64,000 bases of DNA from Alphaproteobacteria bacterium. GTDB taxonomy: Bacteria > Pseudomonadota > Alphaproteobacteria > Ferrovibrionales > Ferrovibrionaceae. Positions 32,860 to 41,120 of the stretch are shown piece by piece. The notes under the pieces were generated by a model. It worked only from the letters and a program-made list of their open reading frames with translations, was not told where the DNA came from and did not search any database. The stretch's first letter is position 1. Every line of letters starts with the position of its first letter. Made by a program: the position numbers and the translations under genes. The stretch covers positions 1-64,000 of the forward strand of contig JAGXRD010000147.1 of assembly GCA_018336035.1 (NCBI GenBank), given 5' to 3'.

Positions 32860-33978
32860 TCAGCGGCCAACCGGCGCGACTTCAACGCGGTCGGCGGTGC
32901 TGCCATCGGTCGGGGCGCCCAGCGCGCGAACGTCGATACGGGTCGAACGGATGCCCTTGTCGATCAGATACTGCCGCACCGCCAGTGCGCGGGTGAGCGA
33001 CAGACGACGCGCACCACTGCCGCCGTCGCTGACGGTGCTGGCGGCATAGGCGCGGATCTGCAGGCGGTCCTCGCCATTGGCATACTGCGTGGCCAGCGCA
33101 TCCAGCGCGGCCAGGCCGCTAGAGGGCAACTCACCCTGCCCACCGGCGAATGCCAGCGTGACGAGGCCGCCCGGACCAGATGCGGGGCCAGGTGCAGGCA
33201 CCGGACGCGGCGGCGTCGGCGCAGCAGCCACCTGGGGGGCGGGTGCCGGAGCGGCGGCCTGAGGCGCCGGGCTCGGAACCGGAGCCTGGGTCGGCGCAGG
33301 GGCCGGAGCGGATGCCGCCGGTGTGGATGCTGCTGGTGCGGTGGGCGGCGCGGCGGCGACGGATGGCGCAGGGGCCTGGGCCGGGGCTGCTGCCGGTACT
33401 GCCGGGGCGGGGGCCGGCGCGGCAGCGGCAGGCGGCGCCGAAGGCGCAGGAACGACCGGGGTGGGTGTACCCGCTTGCGGGGCAGCGGCTGGTGCCGGCG
33501 GTGTCGTCGGGGCAGCGGGGGTCGACACAGTTGGCGCCGGCGCAGCGGCGACGGCGGGCGCAGCCGGAGTAGCAGCGGGTACAGCAGCCGGCGCGGCTGA
33601 GGTTTTTGCTGGCGCCTTCGCGGCGGAGACCGACGCCTTGCGGGTCGCGGTGGAAGAACCTGGGCGACGCAGCTTGATGGCCGCTGCGGGCTGCCCGGTT
33701 TCGCCCAGCAGCGGCTGCGGACCGCTGAGCGGGGCTGCCATCGGCGCAGCGGCCTGCTTCGGCGCGCGACCGGTCGAACCGATCAGGGGAAGTTGCGGCG
33801 TTGCGGTGGCGCCAGCGGCGCTAGCGCCGGTGCCGCCCAACTGGTCAAGCACCTGGATGTTGACCTGCACATTGCCGGAGCCGATGTAATTCTGCGCCCG
33901 CGCCGGTGCAGCCATCACGCCGAGGCCGAAGGCCAGCGAAAAAGCGGCAAGCAAATGCGGAACCGGCCTGGCAGCCAT
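32860..33978 (-). CDS. Exported OmpA-family protein with long Pro/Ala linker
   Basis: A 372-residue protein. A signal peptide (VPHLLAAFSLAFGLGVMAAPARAQ) is followed by a short N-terminal part (NVQVNIQVLDQLGG) and a very long Ala/Pro/Thr linker (about residues 95-270). A C-terminal OmpA-like domain follows: LPSSGLAALDALATQY, LQIRAYAAST and LSLTRALAVRQYLIDKGI. The linker could span the periplasm. ATG 33978 has GGGGGA upstream; the open extension to 34059 is unlikely. It is probably part of the same envelope cluster as the channel pair. Confidence 0.8.
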   Translation of the reverse strand: MAARPVPHLLAAFSLAFGLGVMAAPARAQNYIGSGNVQVNIQVLDQLGGTGASAAGATATPQLPLIGSTGRAPKQAAAPMAAPLSGPQPLLGETGQPAAAIKLRRPGSSTATRKASVSAAKAPAKTSAAPAAVPAATPAAPAVAAAPAPTVSTPAAPTTPPAPAAAPQAGTPTPVVPAPSAPPAAAAPAPAPAVPAAAPAQAPAPSVAAAPPTAPAASTPAASAPAPAPTQAPVPSPAPQAAAPAPAPQVAAAPTPPRPVPAPGPASGPGGLVTLAFAGGQGELPSSGLAALDALATQYANGEDRLQIRAYAASTVSDGGSGARRLSLTRALAVRQYLIDKGIRSTRIDVRALGAPTDGSTADRVEVAPVGR

Positions 33979-34139
33979 GAAAAATCCCCCGAACCCCGAC
34001 CCAAATCTCGAGTGTGGCGCGAACGATAGCGGAGCCGGCCGGACCCGACAACCCGGCAAGCGGCTGTCAGAGGCAGGAAATCAACGACTTGTGCAGTGCG
34101 AATGGTGCCTGGAAATCCAGGCCAGGGCGCTCAGCCGGA

Positions 34140-34928
34140 TCAGGATTTGATCAGCTTGGCCAGCGGTGCATGCAGCACATCATTGGCCGCGATGATTCCG
34201 CCGGTTTCCATCATCTTGTCGCCGCCAGTCAGATCCGTGACCGTACCGCCCGCTTCCCGCACCAGAATGATGCCGGCGGAGATGTCCCACGGCTGCAGGC
34301 CGGTTTCCCAGAAGCCATCGAAACGACCGGCCGCGACATAGGCCAGATCAAGCGCCGCAGCGCCCATGCGGCGGATGCCCGCCACTTCGGCCATCACCTT
34401 GGTCACTTCCTTCACGAAGGGCTCATGACCCGGCTTGCCATGGAAGGGAATGCCGGTGCCGAACACGGCTTCCGGCAGCTTGCGCCGCGCCGACACGCGG
34501 ATGCGGCGCTCGTTGACATAGGCGCCAACGCCCTTCTCGGCCCAGAACAGTTCGTCGCGTATGACATCGAGCACGATGCCGGCGATCAGTTCGTCTTCAC
34601 GCTGCACGCCAATCGAGATGGCGAAATGCGGAATGCCATGCAGGAAGTTGGTGGTACCATCCAGCGGATCGATGATCCAGTAGGTCTTGCCGTCCTTCGC
34701 CTCGATACGGCCACCCTCTTCCATGATGAAACCGAAATCGGGCCGCAGCTTGGCAAGTTCCTGCTGCAGCACTTTCTCGGCCTTGCGGTCGGCAGCCGAC
34801 ACGAAATCGGCCGGGCCCTTCTTCGAGACCTGCAGGTGTTCGACCTCGTTGAAGTCGCGGATCAGGCTGCGCTGCGCTTTGCGCGCCGCGTTTCCCATTG
34901 CATTGATCAAAGCGGAACGCAGGGCCAT
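34140..34928 (-). CDS. suhB: Inositol monophosphatase family protein (SuhB-like)
   Basis: A 262-residue Mg-dependent phosphatase. Metal sites are visible: Glu pair in FIMEEGG, WIIDPLDGTTNFLHGIPHF (motif 1) and GAAALDLAYVAAGRFDGFWETGLQPWDISAG (motif 2, about residues 187-217, Asp in PWD). It hydrolyses inositol-1-phosphate or related sugar phosphates; SuhB members may also act in rRNA antitermination. It has full length and a normal start. Confidence 0.88.
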   Translation of the reverse strand: MALRSALINAMGNAARKAQRSLIRDFNEVEHLQVSKKGPADFVSAADRKAEKVLQQELAKLRPDFGFIMEEGGRIEAKDGKTYWIIDPLDGTTNFLHGIPHFAISIGVQREDELIAGIVLDVIRDELFWAEKGVGAYVNERRIRVSARRKLPEAVFGTGIPFHGKPGHEPFVKEVTKVMAEVAGIRRMGAAALDLAYVAAGRFDGFWETGLQPWDISAGIILVREAGGTVTDLTGGDKMMETGGIIAANDVLHAPLAKLIKS

Positions 34929-34982
34929 TGGGGGACCGGAAGTTGGGGACGGAGGTGTGTTGTGGAAAGGCGGCGGAACCTA

Positions 34983-35639
34983 TCAGCGGTTCCCATGCTT
35001 GGCAATCGCTGCATTAAAGGCTTTTACCGCTGCAGCCGGACCCTCCGGGTGACGCCAGACGCCGGCCGAAACCGCAAGGAAATCCGCACCTGCCGCGATT
35101 AACGGTGGGCAGTTCTCGACGGTGATCCCGCCGATGGCGACGCAGGGCACTTCCATCAGCTCGGCCCACCATTCGATCAGCTCGGGTTCCGCTTTTGTCT
35201 TCGGCTGCTTGGTCTCGGTGGCGAAGAAGGCGCCGAAGGCGACATAGTCGGCCCCGGCTTCGGCGGCTTCCATCGCCAGATGGCGGGAATCATGACAGGT
35301 GACGCCGACAATGCGATCCGGCCCCAGGATACGCCGCGCTTCCTCGTAAGGCGCATCCTCCTGCCCAACATGCACGCCGTCGGCACCGAACTTGATCGCT
35401 AGATCCGGTCGATCATTGATCAGTAGCGCGACATCGTATTCGTGACAGACCGGCAGCAGCGCTTCGGTCGCGCGGCGGAAGGTATTGTCCGACGCCGTCT
35501 GCTCGCCATCCTTCAGGCGCAGCTGCAGGCAGGCGACATCGCCGGCGCCGAGCGCCTGCTTCAGCTCCTCGGTGAAGGCCGCGGGTTCGATCGCCGGCGG
35601 AGTGATCAGGTAGAGGCGTTGGTCTGCTTGTTTGCTCAT
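34983..35639 (-). CDS. thiE: Thiamine-phosphate synthase
   Basis: A 218-residue TIM-barrel enzyme. [43 protein letters not shown] (about residues 73-96), [24 protein letters not shown] and [27 protein letters not shown] match ThiE in order. It joins the pyrimidine and thiazole phosphates to form thiamine phosphate. ATG 35639 (MSKQADQ) is preferred over the upstream 35654. No other thiamine genes are adjacent. It follows the alpha/beta hydrolase by 4 bases. Confidence 0.88.
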   Translation of the reverse strand: MSKQADQRLYLITPPAIEPAAFTEELKQALGAGDVACLQLRLKDGEQTASDNTFRRATEALLPVCHEYDVALLINDRPDLAIKFGADGVHVGQEDAPYEEARRILGPDRIVGVTCHDSRHLAMEAAEAGADYVAFGAFFATETKQPKTKAEPELIEWWAELMEVPCVAIGGITVENCPPLIAAGADFLAVSAGVWRHPEGPAAAVKAFNAAIAKHGNR

Positions 35640-35643
35640 CTCA

Positions 35644-36438
35644 TCAACCGGCAATAAAATCTTTCAGGGCATCGAGCGTCTCGTCGGGTCGCTCGCCCAT
35701 CATCATATGCCCGCAGCCCGGCAGCACGTCGATGCGGCCATTCTTGAATTCCTTGGCCCAGCCGCGCGCGGCACGCAAAGGCGTCATCTGGTCGCGTTCG
35801 CCGGCAATGATCTGCGCCGGCAGCGCGACGGCGGCGACGGCGGCCTTGCCATTCTGGTAGCTGTTACAGACGCGGAAGCCGAGCGCCAGCACGGCGCGCG
35901 GGGCGCGATCCACCAGACGGATGGCCCCGTTCAGCAGATGCGCGCCCGGCACGCGGTTGCTGCCGATCTGGTTGCGCTTGGCGATCATCCAGTCGTTCAT
36001 TAGTTCGACGACCGTATATACGCCGCTATCGGCCAGTGCCTGCAATTCCGGATTCACCGCCATCGGGAAAGCAAAGCCGAGCAGCGAAATCTTGGCCACA
36101 CGCGACGGATGGCGCTGCGCGGTTTCCAGCGCGATCAGCGCACCCATGGAATGACCCACGAGAAACGCCTGCTGCACGCCGGCGGCATCGAGCAGCTGCG
36201 GCATCCAGTCGGCGAAAGCCTCGACGCTCTCCAGCATCGGCCCATCGGAGCGGCCGTTGCCCGGCAGGTCGAGCGCCAGCACCGAATAGCCGTGATAGGC
36301 GAACCAGCGCGTCTGCATCGCCCAGACCGTATGGTCGCAGGCATTGCCATGGATGAAGACCACGCAGGGTTTGGTCTTGTCGAAATCCTTGCCACCGGTG
36401 GCGGCAAACACTTTCTTGCCCGCGACGTCGAGCCACAT
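35644..36438 (-). CDS. Alpha/beta-hydrolase fold protein
   Basis: A 264-residue hydrolase. [17 protein letters not shown] forms the oxyanion region, [11 protein letters not shown] is a family hallmark, the nucleophile is in [12 protein letters not shown] (about residue 94) and the catalytic His in [11 protein letters not shown]. The substrate is unknown; relatives include esterases, epoxide hydrolases and peroxidases. It lies between metY and thiE on the same strand, with short gaps, so a shared transcript is likely. Confidence 0.8.
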   Translation of the reverse strand: MWLDVAGKKVFAATGGKDFDKTKPCVVFIHGNACDHTVWAMQTRWFAYHGYSVLALDLPGNGRSDGPMLESVEAFADWMPQLLDAAGVQQAFLVGHSMGALIALETAQRHPSRVAKISLLGFAFPMAVNPELQALADSGVYTVVELMNDWMIAKRNQIGSNRVPGAHLLNGAIRLVDRAPRAVLALGFRVCNSYQNGKAAVAAVALPAQIIAGERDQMTPLRAARGWAKEFKNGRIDVLPGCGHMMMGERPDETLDALKDFIAG

Positions 36439-36462
36439 CTTCGCGTTCCTCGCTTCTTGTTC

Positions 36463-37776
36463 TTATTCGGCCGCGGCCTTGATGGCCTTCTGCGACGCAC
36501 GCAGCGCCTGGTTCAGGTCGTCGATCAGGTCCTGGCTGTCTTCCAGGCCGACCGAAAGCCGCACCAGCTCCTCACCGATGCCGGCAGCCTTGAGTTCAGC
36601 AGCCGACATCTGCTGATGCGTGGTGCTGGCCGGATGGATCACCAGCGATTTCGCATCGCCGACATTGGCCAGATGCGAGAACACCTGCAGCGTCTCGATC
36701 AGCACACGGCCCGCGTCACGCCCGCCTTTCACGCCGAAGCTGAACACTGCGCCGCAGCCCTTGGGCAGCAGTGTCTGGGCCAGCGCATGATCCGGATGTT
36801 CTTCCAACTCGGGATACGACACCCAGGCGACCGCCGGATGGCTTTTGAGGAAGGCCACCACCTTGCGGCTGTTCTCGACGTGGCGCGCCATGCGCAAGGG
36901 CAGCGTCTCGACGCCCTGCAGCAGGTGGAAGGCATTGGTGGGCGACATGCAGGCGCCGAAATCGCGCAGGCCCTCGGCGCGCGCCCGCATGATGAAGGCG
37001 GCGGGGCCGAATTCCTCGGCGAAATCGAGGCCGTGATAGCCCGCATAGGGCTCGGTGATGGTCGGGAATTTGCCCGAGGCCTCCCAGTCGAAACGGCCCG
37101 AGTCAATCAGCGCGCCGCCGATGGCGACGCCGTGGCCACCAAGGAATTTGGTGACCGAATGCATCACCAGGTCGGCGCCATGCTCGAAGCCGCGGAACAG
37201 ATACGGCGTGGCGAAGGTGCAATCCAGCATCAGCGGAATGCCGGCATCATGCGCGATCTTCGCCACTGCCGGTACGTCCAGCACTTCGAGGCCGGGATTG
37301 CCGAGGATCTCGCCGAAGACCAGCCGCGTCTCGGGCTTGATCGCCGCCTGCCATGCCGCATGGTCGCGCGGATCGACAAAGGTGGTGGTGATGCCGAAAC
37401 GCGGCAGCGTATGCACGAGGATGTTGTAGCTGCCGCCATAGATATTGCGCGAGGCGACGATATGCCCGCCCTGCCCCATCAGTGTGCAGATGGCGAGATG
37501 CATCGCCGCCTGGCCCGACGCCGTGCAGACCGCGCCGACGCCGCCCTCGAGTGCTGCCAGCCGTTCTTCGAGTACGGCGACGGTCGGGTTGGAGATGCGC
37601 GAATAGATATGGCCGCCGCGTTCGAGGTTGAACAGGGCCGCCGCATGGTCGGCATCGCGGAAGACATAGGATGTCGTCTGGTAGATCGGCACGGCGCGCG
37701 CGCCGGTGGCCGGATCGGGCTGCTGGCCCGCATGCAGGCTCAGCGTGTCGAAACGGAAGAATTTGGGTTCCAGCAT
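36463..37776 (-). CDS. metY: O-acetylhomoserine sulfhydrylase / aminocarboxypropyltransferase
   Basis: A 437-residue PLP enzyme of the Cys/Met metabolism family. ALHAGQ-type start ([20 protein letters not shown]), [50 protein letters not shown] and the PLP lysine in [11 protein letters not shown] (about residue 211). Length and internal motifs fit the longer MetY branch, which makes homocysteine from O-acetylhomoserine and sulfide. ATG 37776 has GGGAGGG upstream. A terminator hairpin lies 57 bases before the start, inside the leader. Confidence 0.88.
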   Translation of the reverse strand: MLEPKFFRFDTLSLHAGQQPDPATGARAVPIYQTTSYVFRDADHAAALFNLERGGHIYSRISNPTVAVLEERLAALEGGVGAVCTASGQAAMHLAICTLMGQGGHIVASRNIYGGSYNILVHTLPRFGITTTFVDPRDHAAWQAAIKPETRLVFGEILGNPGLEVLDVPAVAKIAHDAGIPLMLDCTFATPYLFRGFEHGADLVMHSVTKFLGGHGVAIGGALIDSGRFDWEASGKFPTITEPYAGYHGLDFAEEFGPAAFIMRARAEGLRDFGACMSPTNAFHLLQGVETLPLRMARHVENSRKVVAFLKSHPAVAWVSYPELEEHPDHALAQTLLPKGCGAVFSFGVKGGRDAGRVLIETLQVFSHLANVGDAKSLVIHPASTTHQQMSAAELKAAGIGEELVRLSVGLEDSQDLIDDLNQALRASQKAIKAAAE

Positions 37777-37832
37777 GACGCCCTCCCGGCGGAAACTTTT
37801 CAGACCGGATGGGTAGCAGAGAACGGGCACAT

Positions 37833-37864
37833 AAAAAAAGGCCGCCGGTAAGCGGCCGGCGGCC
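37833..37864 (-). terminator. Intrinsic terminator hairpin in the metY leader (attenuator candidate)
   Basis: On the minus strand GGCCGCCGG (37864-37856) pairs with CCGGCGGCC (37848-37840) and is followed by seven T (37839-37833). No minus-strand gene ends just upstream, so the hairpin sits in the 5' region of metY. GCGGCCGGC upstream on the same strand (37937-37929) is complementary to 37860-37852 and could form a competing antiterminator. Confidence 0.6.
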
Positions 37865-37982
37865 TGAAAGTCAAAACCAACAGGGAGGAAACTATGACCA
37901 ACTGAAATCTTGTAACGGGACCAGTATCGCCGGCCGCACTTAAGATTTCGTGAAGTGGCGCCGATCCTGTATGGTCGAAGGC

Positions 37983-38618
37983 ATGACAAAACTGGCTGCC
38001 GTGTCACAGGAAGCGCCGGACGAGGCCCAAGGCGAGATTCCGGCAGGTCTGGTGCAGGACCGGCTGCTGGATGCCGCGCTGGCCTGTTTCCGCCGTCTGG
38101 GCGGTAAACGCACCCGGATCGAGGATATCGCCGCCGAAGCCGGCATCGCCCGAACGGCGGTTTACCGGCATTATCAGAACAAACGCGCCATCGTGGCCTC
38201 GCTGGCGAGCCGCTGGCTGGCCGAGGACGAGACCCGGCTGGCCGCCATTGCGCGGGATACCGGCCGCAGCCCGGCCGCGCGCCTACACGCCTTTCTGCTG
38301 AAAGATGCTGAAAATACAAGGCGTTATCTATCCGACCCCTGCCTTGTGGAGGTGCTGGACGAGGTGATGAAGCACCTTGGCGGCCTGCTGCGCCAGCATC
38401 GCAACAATATCCGCCGCCACCTGACCGGCCTGCTGGCCGAGGGCAGCACGGCTGGCGCCTTCCGCGGCGAACCACCCGAAAAGCTGGCGCTGGCGATCGA
38501 CGACCTGATGAGCCGCTTCCACGACCCGCGCCTGGCCGCCGATCTGGACAAAACTGCCTGGCAGGACAGGGCTTTAGCCGCCATCGACATGATCCTGAGA
38601 ACTGTTCGGGCACGCTGA
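37983..38618 (+). CDS. TetR-family transcriptional regulator
   Basis: A 211-residue regulator. The N-terminal HTH is GKRTRIEDIAAEAGIARTAVYRHYQNKRAIVASL (residues about 40-73), the TetR signature. The C-terminal half is helical and ligand-binding in type, without recognisable specificity. ATG 37983 is used; ATG 37971 is possible. It lies directly upstream of the small gene at 38660, with a perfect palindrome between them that is likely its operator. Confidence 0.85.
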   Translation: MTKLAAVSQEAPDEAQGEIPAGLVQDRLLDAALACFRRLGGKRTRIEDIAAEAGIARTAVYRHYQNKRAIVASLASRWLAEDETRLAAIARDTGRSPAARLHAFLLKDAENTRRYLSDPCLVEVLDEVMKHLGGLLRQHRNNIRRHLTGLLAEGSTAGAFRGEPPEKLALAIDDLMSRFHDPRLAADLDKTAWQDRALAAIDMILRTVRAR

Positions 38619-38624
38619 ACGGTT

Positions 38625-38653
38625 TTGACATATGACATTTTTTGTCATATGTC
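38625..38653 (+). promoter_or_regulatory. Promoter with embedded 27-bp perfect palindrome
   Basis: GACATATGACA (38627-38637), TTTTT, TGTCATATGTC (38643-38653) are exact reverse complements. TTGACA at 38625-38630 is a consensus -35 box that overlaps the left arm; a -10 would fall on the right arm (TATGTC). A bound repressor would cover the whole promoter. The nearest regulator gene is the TetR gene ending at 38618. Confidence 0.7.
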
Positions 38654-38659
38654 TGTTTT

Positions 38660-39136
38660 ATGAACCCGATCCAAAAAATTGCGATCCGCCATGGCATGGC
38701 GGCCCTGCTGGCCGTCTCGGCAGGATTGGCGCGGCGCCCGGCGCTGTGGCCGGTGAGCCGGGCCTGGTCACGATGGCTGGCTGCCAGCATGATCCGGCGC
38801 CGTAAAATTTGTCAGACAAGCAGACAAATTTCCGATCTCGGGGCGGCCTGGCAGCAGGGCTTCCCGAGCCCGAAACAGGTGCCGCTCGAGGCCATCACTC
38901 CGGACACGGTCTACGCCCGGATCGAGACGCCCTGCCCGCTCCGGGGCTCCGGCGACACCGCCGCCTGCTGGCGCATGATGGAATATGACCGGGCCATCGC
39001 GGCCGCCGCCGGCGGGCAGTTCGTGGTGCTGCAGAGCCAGGCTGAAGCGGGCGTCACCCATTGCCGCGTGGCGCTGCGGTGGGCCGATGCGGAGATGTCA
39101 GACCTCATGCCGGCACATCTCCGCGCTCCAGGCTAG
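38660..39136 (+). CDS. Conserved hypothetical protein, likely target of the adjacent TetR
   Basis: A 158-residue protein starting MNPIQKIAIRHGMAALLAV. A basic, amphipathic first third is followed by a compact domain with TPDTVYARIETPCPLRGSGDTAACWRMMEYDRA and QAEAGVTHCRVALR (three Cys in all after residue 90). It faintly resembles L-2-amino-thiazoline-4-carboxylate hydrolase family proteins, but I would not name it. There is no Shine-Dalgarno; the ATG lies about where transcription from the palindromic promoter should begin, suggesting a leaderless mRNA. The start was chosen for that reason; ATG 38642 lies inside the palindrome. Confidence 0.65.
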   Translation: MNPIQKIAIRHGMAALLAVSAGLARRPALWPVSRAWSRWLAASMIRRRKICQTSRQISDLGAAWQQGFPSPKQVPLEAITPDTVYARIETPCPLRGSGDTAACWRMMEYDRAIAAAAGGQFVVLQSQAEAGVTHCRVALRWADAEMSDLMPAHLRAPG

Positions 39137-39825
39137 GCCGCCGCCGCAAGGCCGCGACGACGCAGCAGATCGTCGACGAGACCGTCGACCTTCGCTTCGG
39201 TCTGCAGGATCGACTGCGCCAGTCGCTCATCGGCGAATTCATCGTATTCGACCGCCGCGCTATAAACGTCGGTGATGCCGATATAAGCAAAGGCCGTGCG
39301 CGTGCTGGCCTCGACATGATTCATCGCGGCAATCCGCTCGCCGGGCTCATAACCATAATCGCCGCGCGACCCGAGCAGCACCAGCGTCTTGTTCTGGTCG
39401 GCCAGCAGCGGCCAGTAGGGCTCGCCTGCGCGGGTGCGGTCGAAGCCGAAGGTGCAACCGACGCGTACGATGTTATCGATCCAGGCCTTGAACTGCGCCG
39501 GCGGACCAAAATTGTACATCGGCAGACCGGCCACGATGACATCGGCGGCGATCACTTCATCGATCAGACGGTCACTCAGCGCCAGTGCCTCGCGCATCCA
39601 GGGCGCGCGCTCCTCAGGTTTCGTAAAGGCGGCATGAATCCAGTCACCGGTGACCGGCGGCGGCGGAGTCTGTCCCAGATCGCGCTGCATCACCGCATCC
39701 TGCGGGCGACGGCTGCGCCAGCGCGACAGGAAACGCGCGGTCAGGCGACGCGTATGCGAACCGAAACGATGGGTGGCCGAACTCTGCGGCCGGGCGCTGG
39801 CATCGAGAACCAGAAGCGTGGTCAT
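39133..39825 (-). CDS. FMN-dependent NADH-azoreductase (AzoR family)
   Basis: A 230-residue flavodoxin-fold quinone/azo reductase. It begins LLVLDASARPQSSATHRFG, the phosphate-binding loop after strand 1. VIVAGLPMYNFGPPAQFKAWIDNIVRVGCTF (about residues 101-131) is the FMN-contact segment, and LVLLGSRGDYGY holds the third loop. It reduces quinones and azo dyes with NADH. ATG 39825 was chosen; the open extension to 40077 runs into the lysR gene and is spurious. It is divergent from the LysR regulator, its likely controller. Confidence 0.87.
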   Translation of the reverse strand: MTTLLVLDASARPQSSATHRFGSHTRRLTARFLSRWRSRRPQDAVMQRDLGQTPPPPVTGDWIHAAFTKPEERAPWMREALALSDRLIDEVIAADVIVAGLPMYNFGPPAQFKAWIDNIVRVGCTFGFDRTRAGEPYWPLLADQNKTLVLLGSRGDYGYEPGERIAAMNHVEASTRTAFAYIGITDVYSAAVEYDEFADERLAQSILQTEAKVDGLVDDLLRRRGLAAAA

Positions 39826-39930
39826 GCTGTCTCCATAGATGAAAGAATGTGACGCAGACCACGTAAGCCGCGCGACATGGCACGACAAATGCGAATTGCT
39901 CAGGCCGATGGCTGACCTAGATTCAGCCAT

Positions 39931-40827
39931 ATGACCCAGACCAGACGCCTCCCTCCGCTCGGTGCCCTGCGTGCCTTCGAAGCCGCCGCGCGGCATCTCA
40001 GCTTCAAGGCCGCCGCCGACGAACTCGGCGTGACGCCGACCGCGATCAGTCATCAGCTGCGCCTGCTGGAAGACCATATCGGCCAGCGCCTGTTCACACG
40101 GCAGATCCGCAAAGTGACGCTGACACCGGCCGGCGAGGCGCTCTACCCGGTGCTGCGCGACGGCCTCGACTCATTTGCACAGGCCATCGCGCGGCTGCGC
40201 GCCGGACCGCAGCGCCAGCGGCTGACGCTGTCAGCTACGCCGGCTTTTGTCGCCAAATGGCTGCTGCCGCGGCTGGGCGACTGGCAGGCGCGCCATCCCG
40301 GGATCGACCTGCATCTGCATGCCTCGGAAGCGCCGGTGGATCTCGCCGGTGGCAGCGCCGATGCCGCGATCCGCTATGGCCGCGGCAACTGGCCCGAGCT
40401 GCACAGCGAGCAACTGCTGCCGAGCCTGTTCGCGCCGGTCGCCAGCCCGCGATTGAAGCTTCGCAAGCCGGCGGAGCTGCAGTCTCAGACACTGCTGCAT
40501 TTCGACTGGCGGCAAAAACGGCGCGACACGCCGACCTGGAAACGCTGGTCAGAGCAGGCCTGCATCGCGCTGGATATCTCAGGCGGACTTCGCTTCAGCG
40601 ACGAAAGCCATGCCATCCAGGCTGCCATCGCGGGTCAGGGCGTGGCCCTGCTTGGCTTGCCGCTGGTGGCTGCCGAACTGGCCAGCGGCGCGCTGGTGCA
40701 GCCCTTCGGTCCAGTGCTGCAGGGCGATGGCTACCACGTCGTCACGCGGCCCGAGCGCGTGCAGCAGCCCGAGATTACGGCCCTGCGCAACTGGCTGCGC
40801 AGTGCCGCGCAAAACCCTACTTCTTGA
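39931..40827 (+). CDS. LysR-family regulator (GcvA-like)
   Basis: A 298-residue regulator. The HTH is LRAFEAAARHLSFKAAADELGVTPTAISHQLRLLEDHIG (about residues 10-48), with GQRLFTRQIRKVTLT following, as in GcvA-like members. The effector domain has PGIDLHLHASEAPVDLAGGSADAAIRYGRG. It is divergent from the azoreductase with a 105-base gap, the usual LysR/target layout. The 3' end overlaps the convergent DUF1192 gene by 11 bases. Confidence 0.87.
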   Translation: MTQTRRLPPLGALRAFEAAARHLSFKAAADELGVTPTAISHQLRLLEDHIGQRLFTRQIRKVTLTPAGEALYPVLRDGLDSFAQAIARLRAGPQRQRLTLSATPAFVAKWLLPRLGDWQARHPGIDLHLHASEAPVDLAGGSADAAIRYGRGNWPELHSEQLLPSLFAPVASPRLKLRKPAELQSQTLLHFDWRQKRRDTPTWKRWSEQACIALDISGGLRFSDESHAIQAAIAGQGVALLGLPLVAAELASGALVQPFGPVLQGDGYHVVTRPERVQQPEITALRNWLRSAAQNPTS

Positions 40828-40993
40828 AGAAACTGTCGGCGGCGCCGCGTGCGGCCTGCTTGCTCTTGATCACATCGCGGATCGTGGCGATTTCGGCTTC
40901 GAGGTCGGCAATGCGCTGTTCCAGACCCTCGATTGACATGGTGTCGAATTTCGGCAGCGCCGGCTTGCGCGTCTGAGCTTCGTCCCAATCCAT
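40817..40993 (-). CDS. DUF1192 small protein
   Basis: A 58-residue protein: MDWDEAQTRKPALPKFDTMS, then a heptad-like helix GLEQRIADLEAEIATIRDVI and a basic tail ending SFFKK. The order 'DEE/DWD...LS...L..RI..L..EI.R....' marks DUF1192, a short alphaproteobacterial coiled-coil family of unknown function. GGAGG lies upstream of the ATG. It is convergent with lysR. Its shortness makes it easy to miss. Confidence 0.8.
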   Translation of the reverse strand: MDWDEAQTRKPALPKFDTMSIEGLEQRIADLEAEIATIRDVIKSKQAARGAADSFFKK

Positions 40994-41120
40994 TCCGGCC
41001 TCCCGTTTCAGTCTGGCCCCATACTAGCCTCGGCCGGAAAGCCGGATAAAGCGAAAGCTGATGGCTTGCCGTCAGGCCCCGCTGCGATTAGATCACGCTT
41101 GCCCCTATGAGGAGACACCC

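Noticed and set aside
33240-33620. Repeat array in the Pro/Ala-coding stretch
   Set aside because: It is low-complexity coding sequence of a linker in an OmpA-family protein, without regular repeat units.
36109-37851. 580-codon plus-strand frame opposite the metY gene
   Set aside because: Antisense shadow of an enzyme with intact PLP motifs.
37881-37905. Plus-strand AGGGAGG followed by the three-codon ORF Met-Thr-Asn-stop
   Set aside because: Too short to call; there is no supporting promoter, and the strong ribosome-like site alone can be chance or a remnant.
37833-37980. SAM-II or other known SAM riboswitch before metY
   Set aside because: I could not line up the conserved loops of known SAM riboswitches with this leader; only the terminator and a possible antiterminator are supported.
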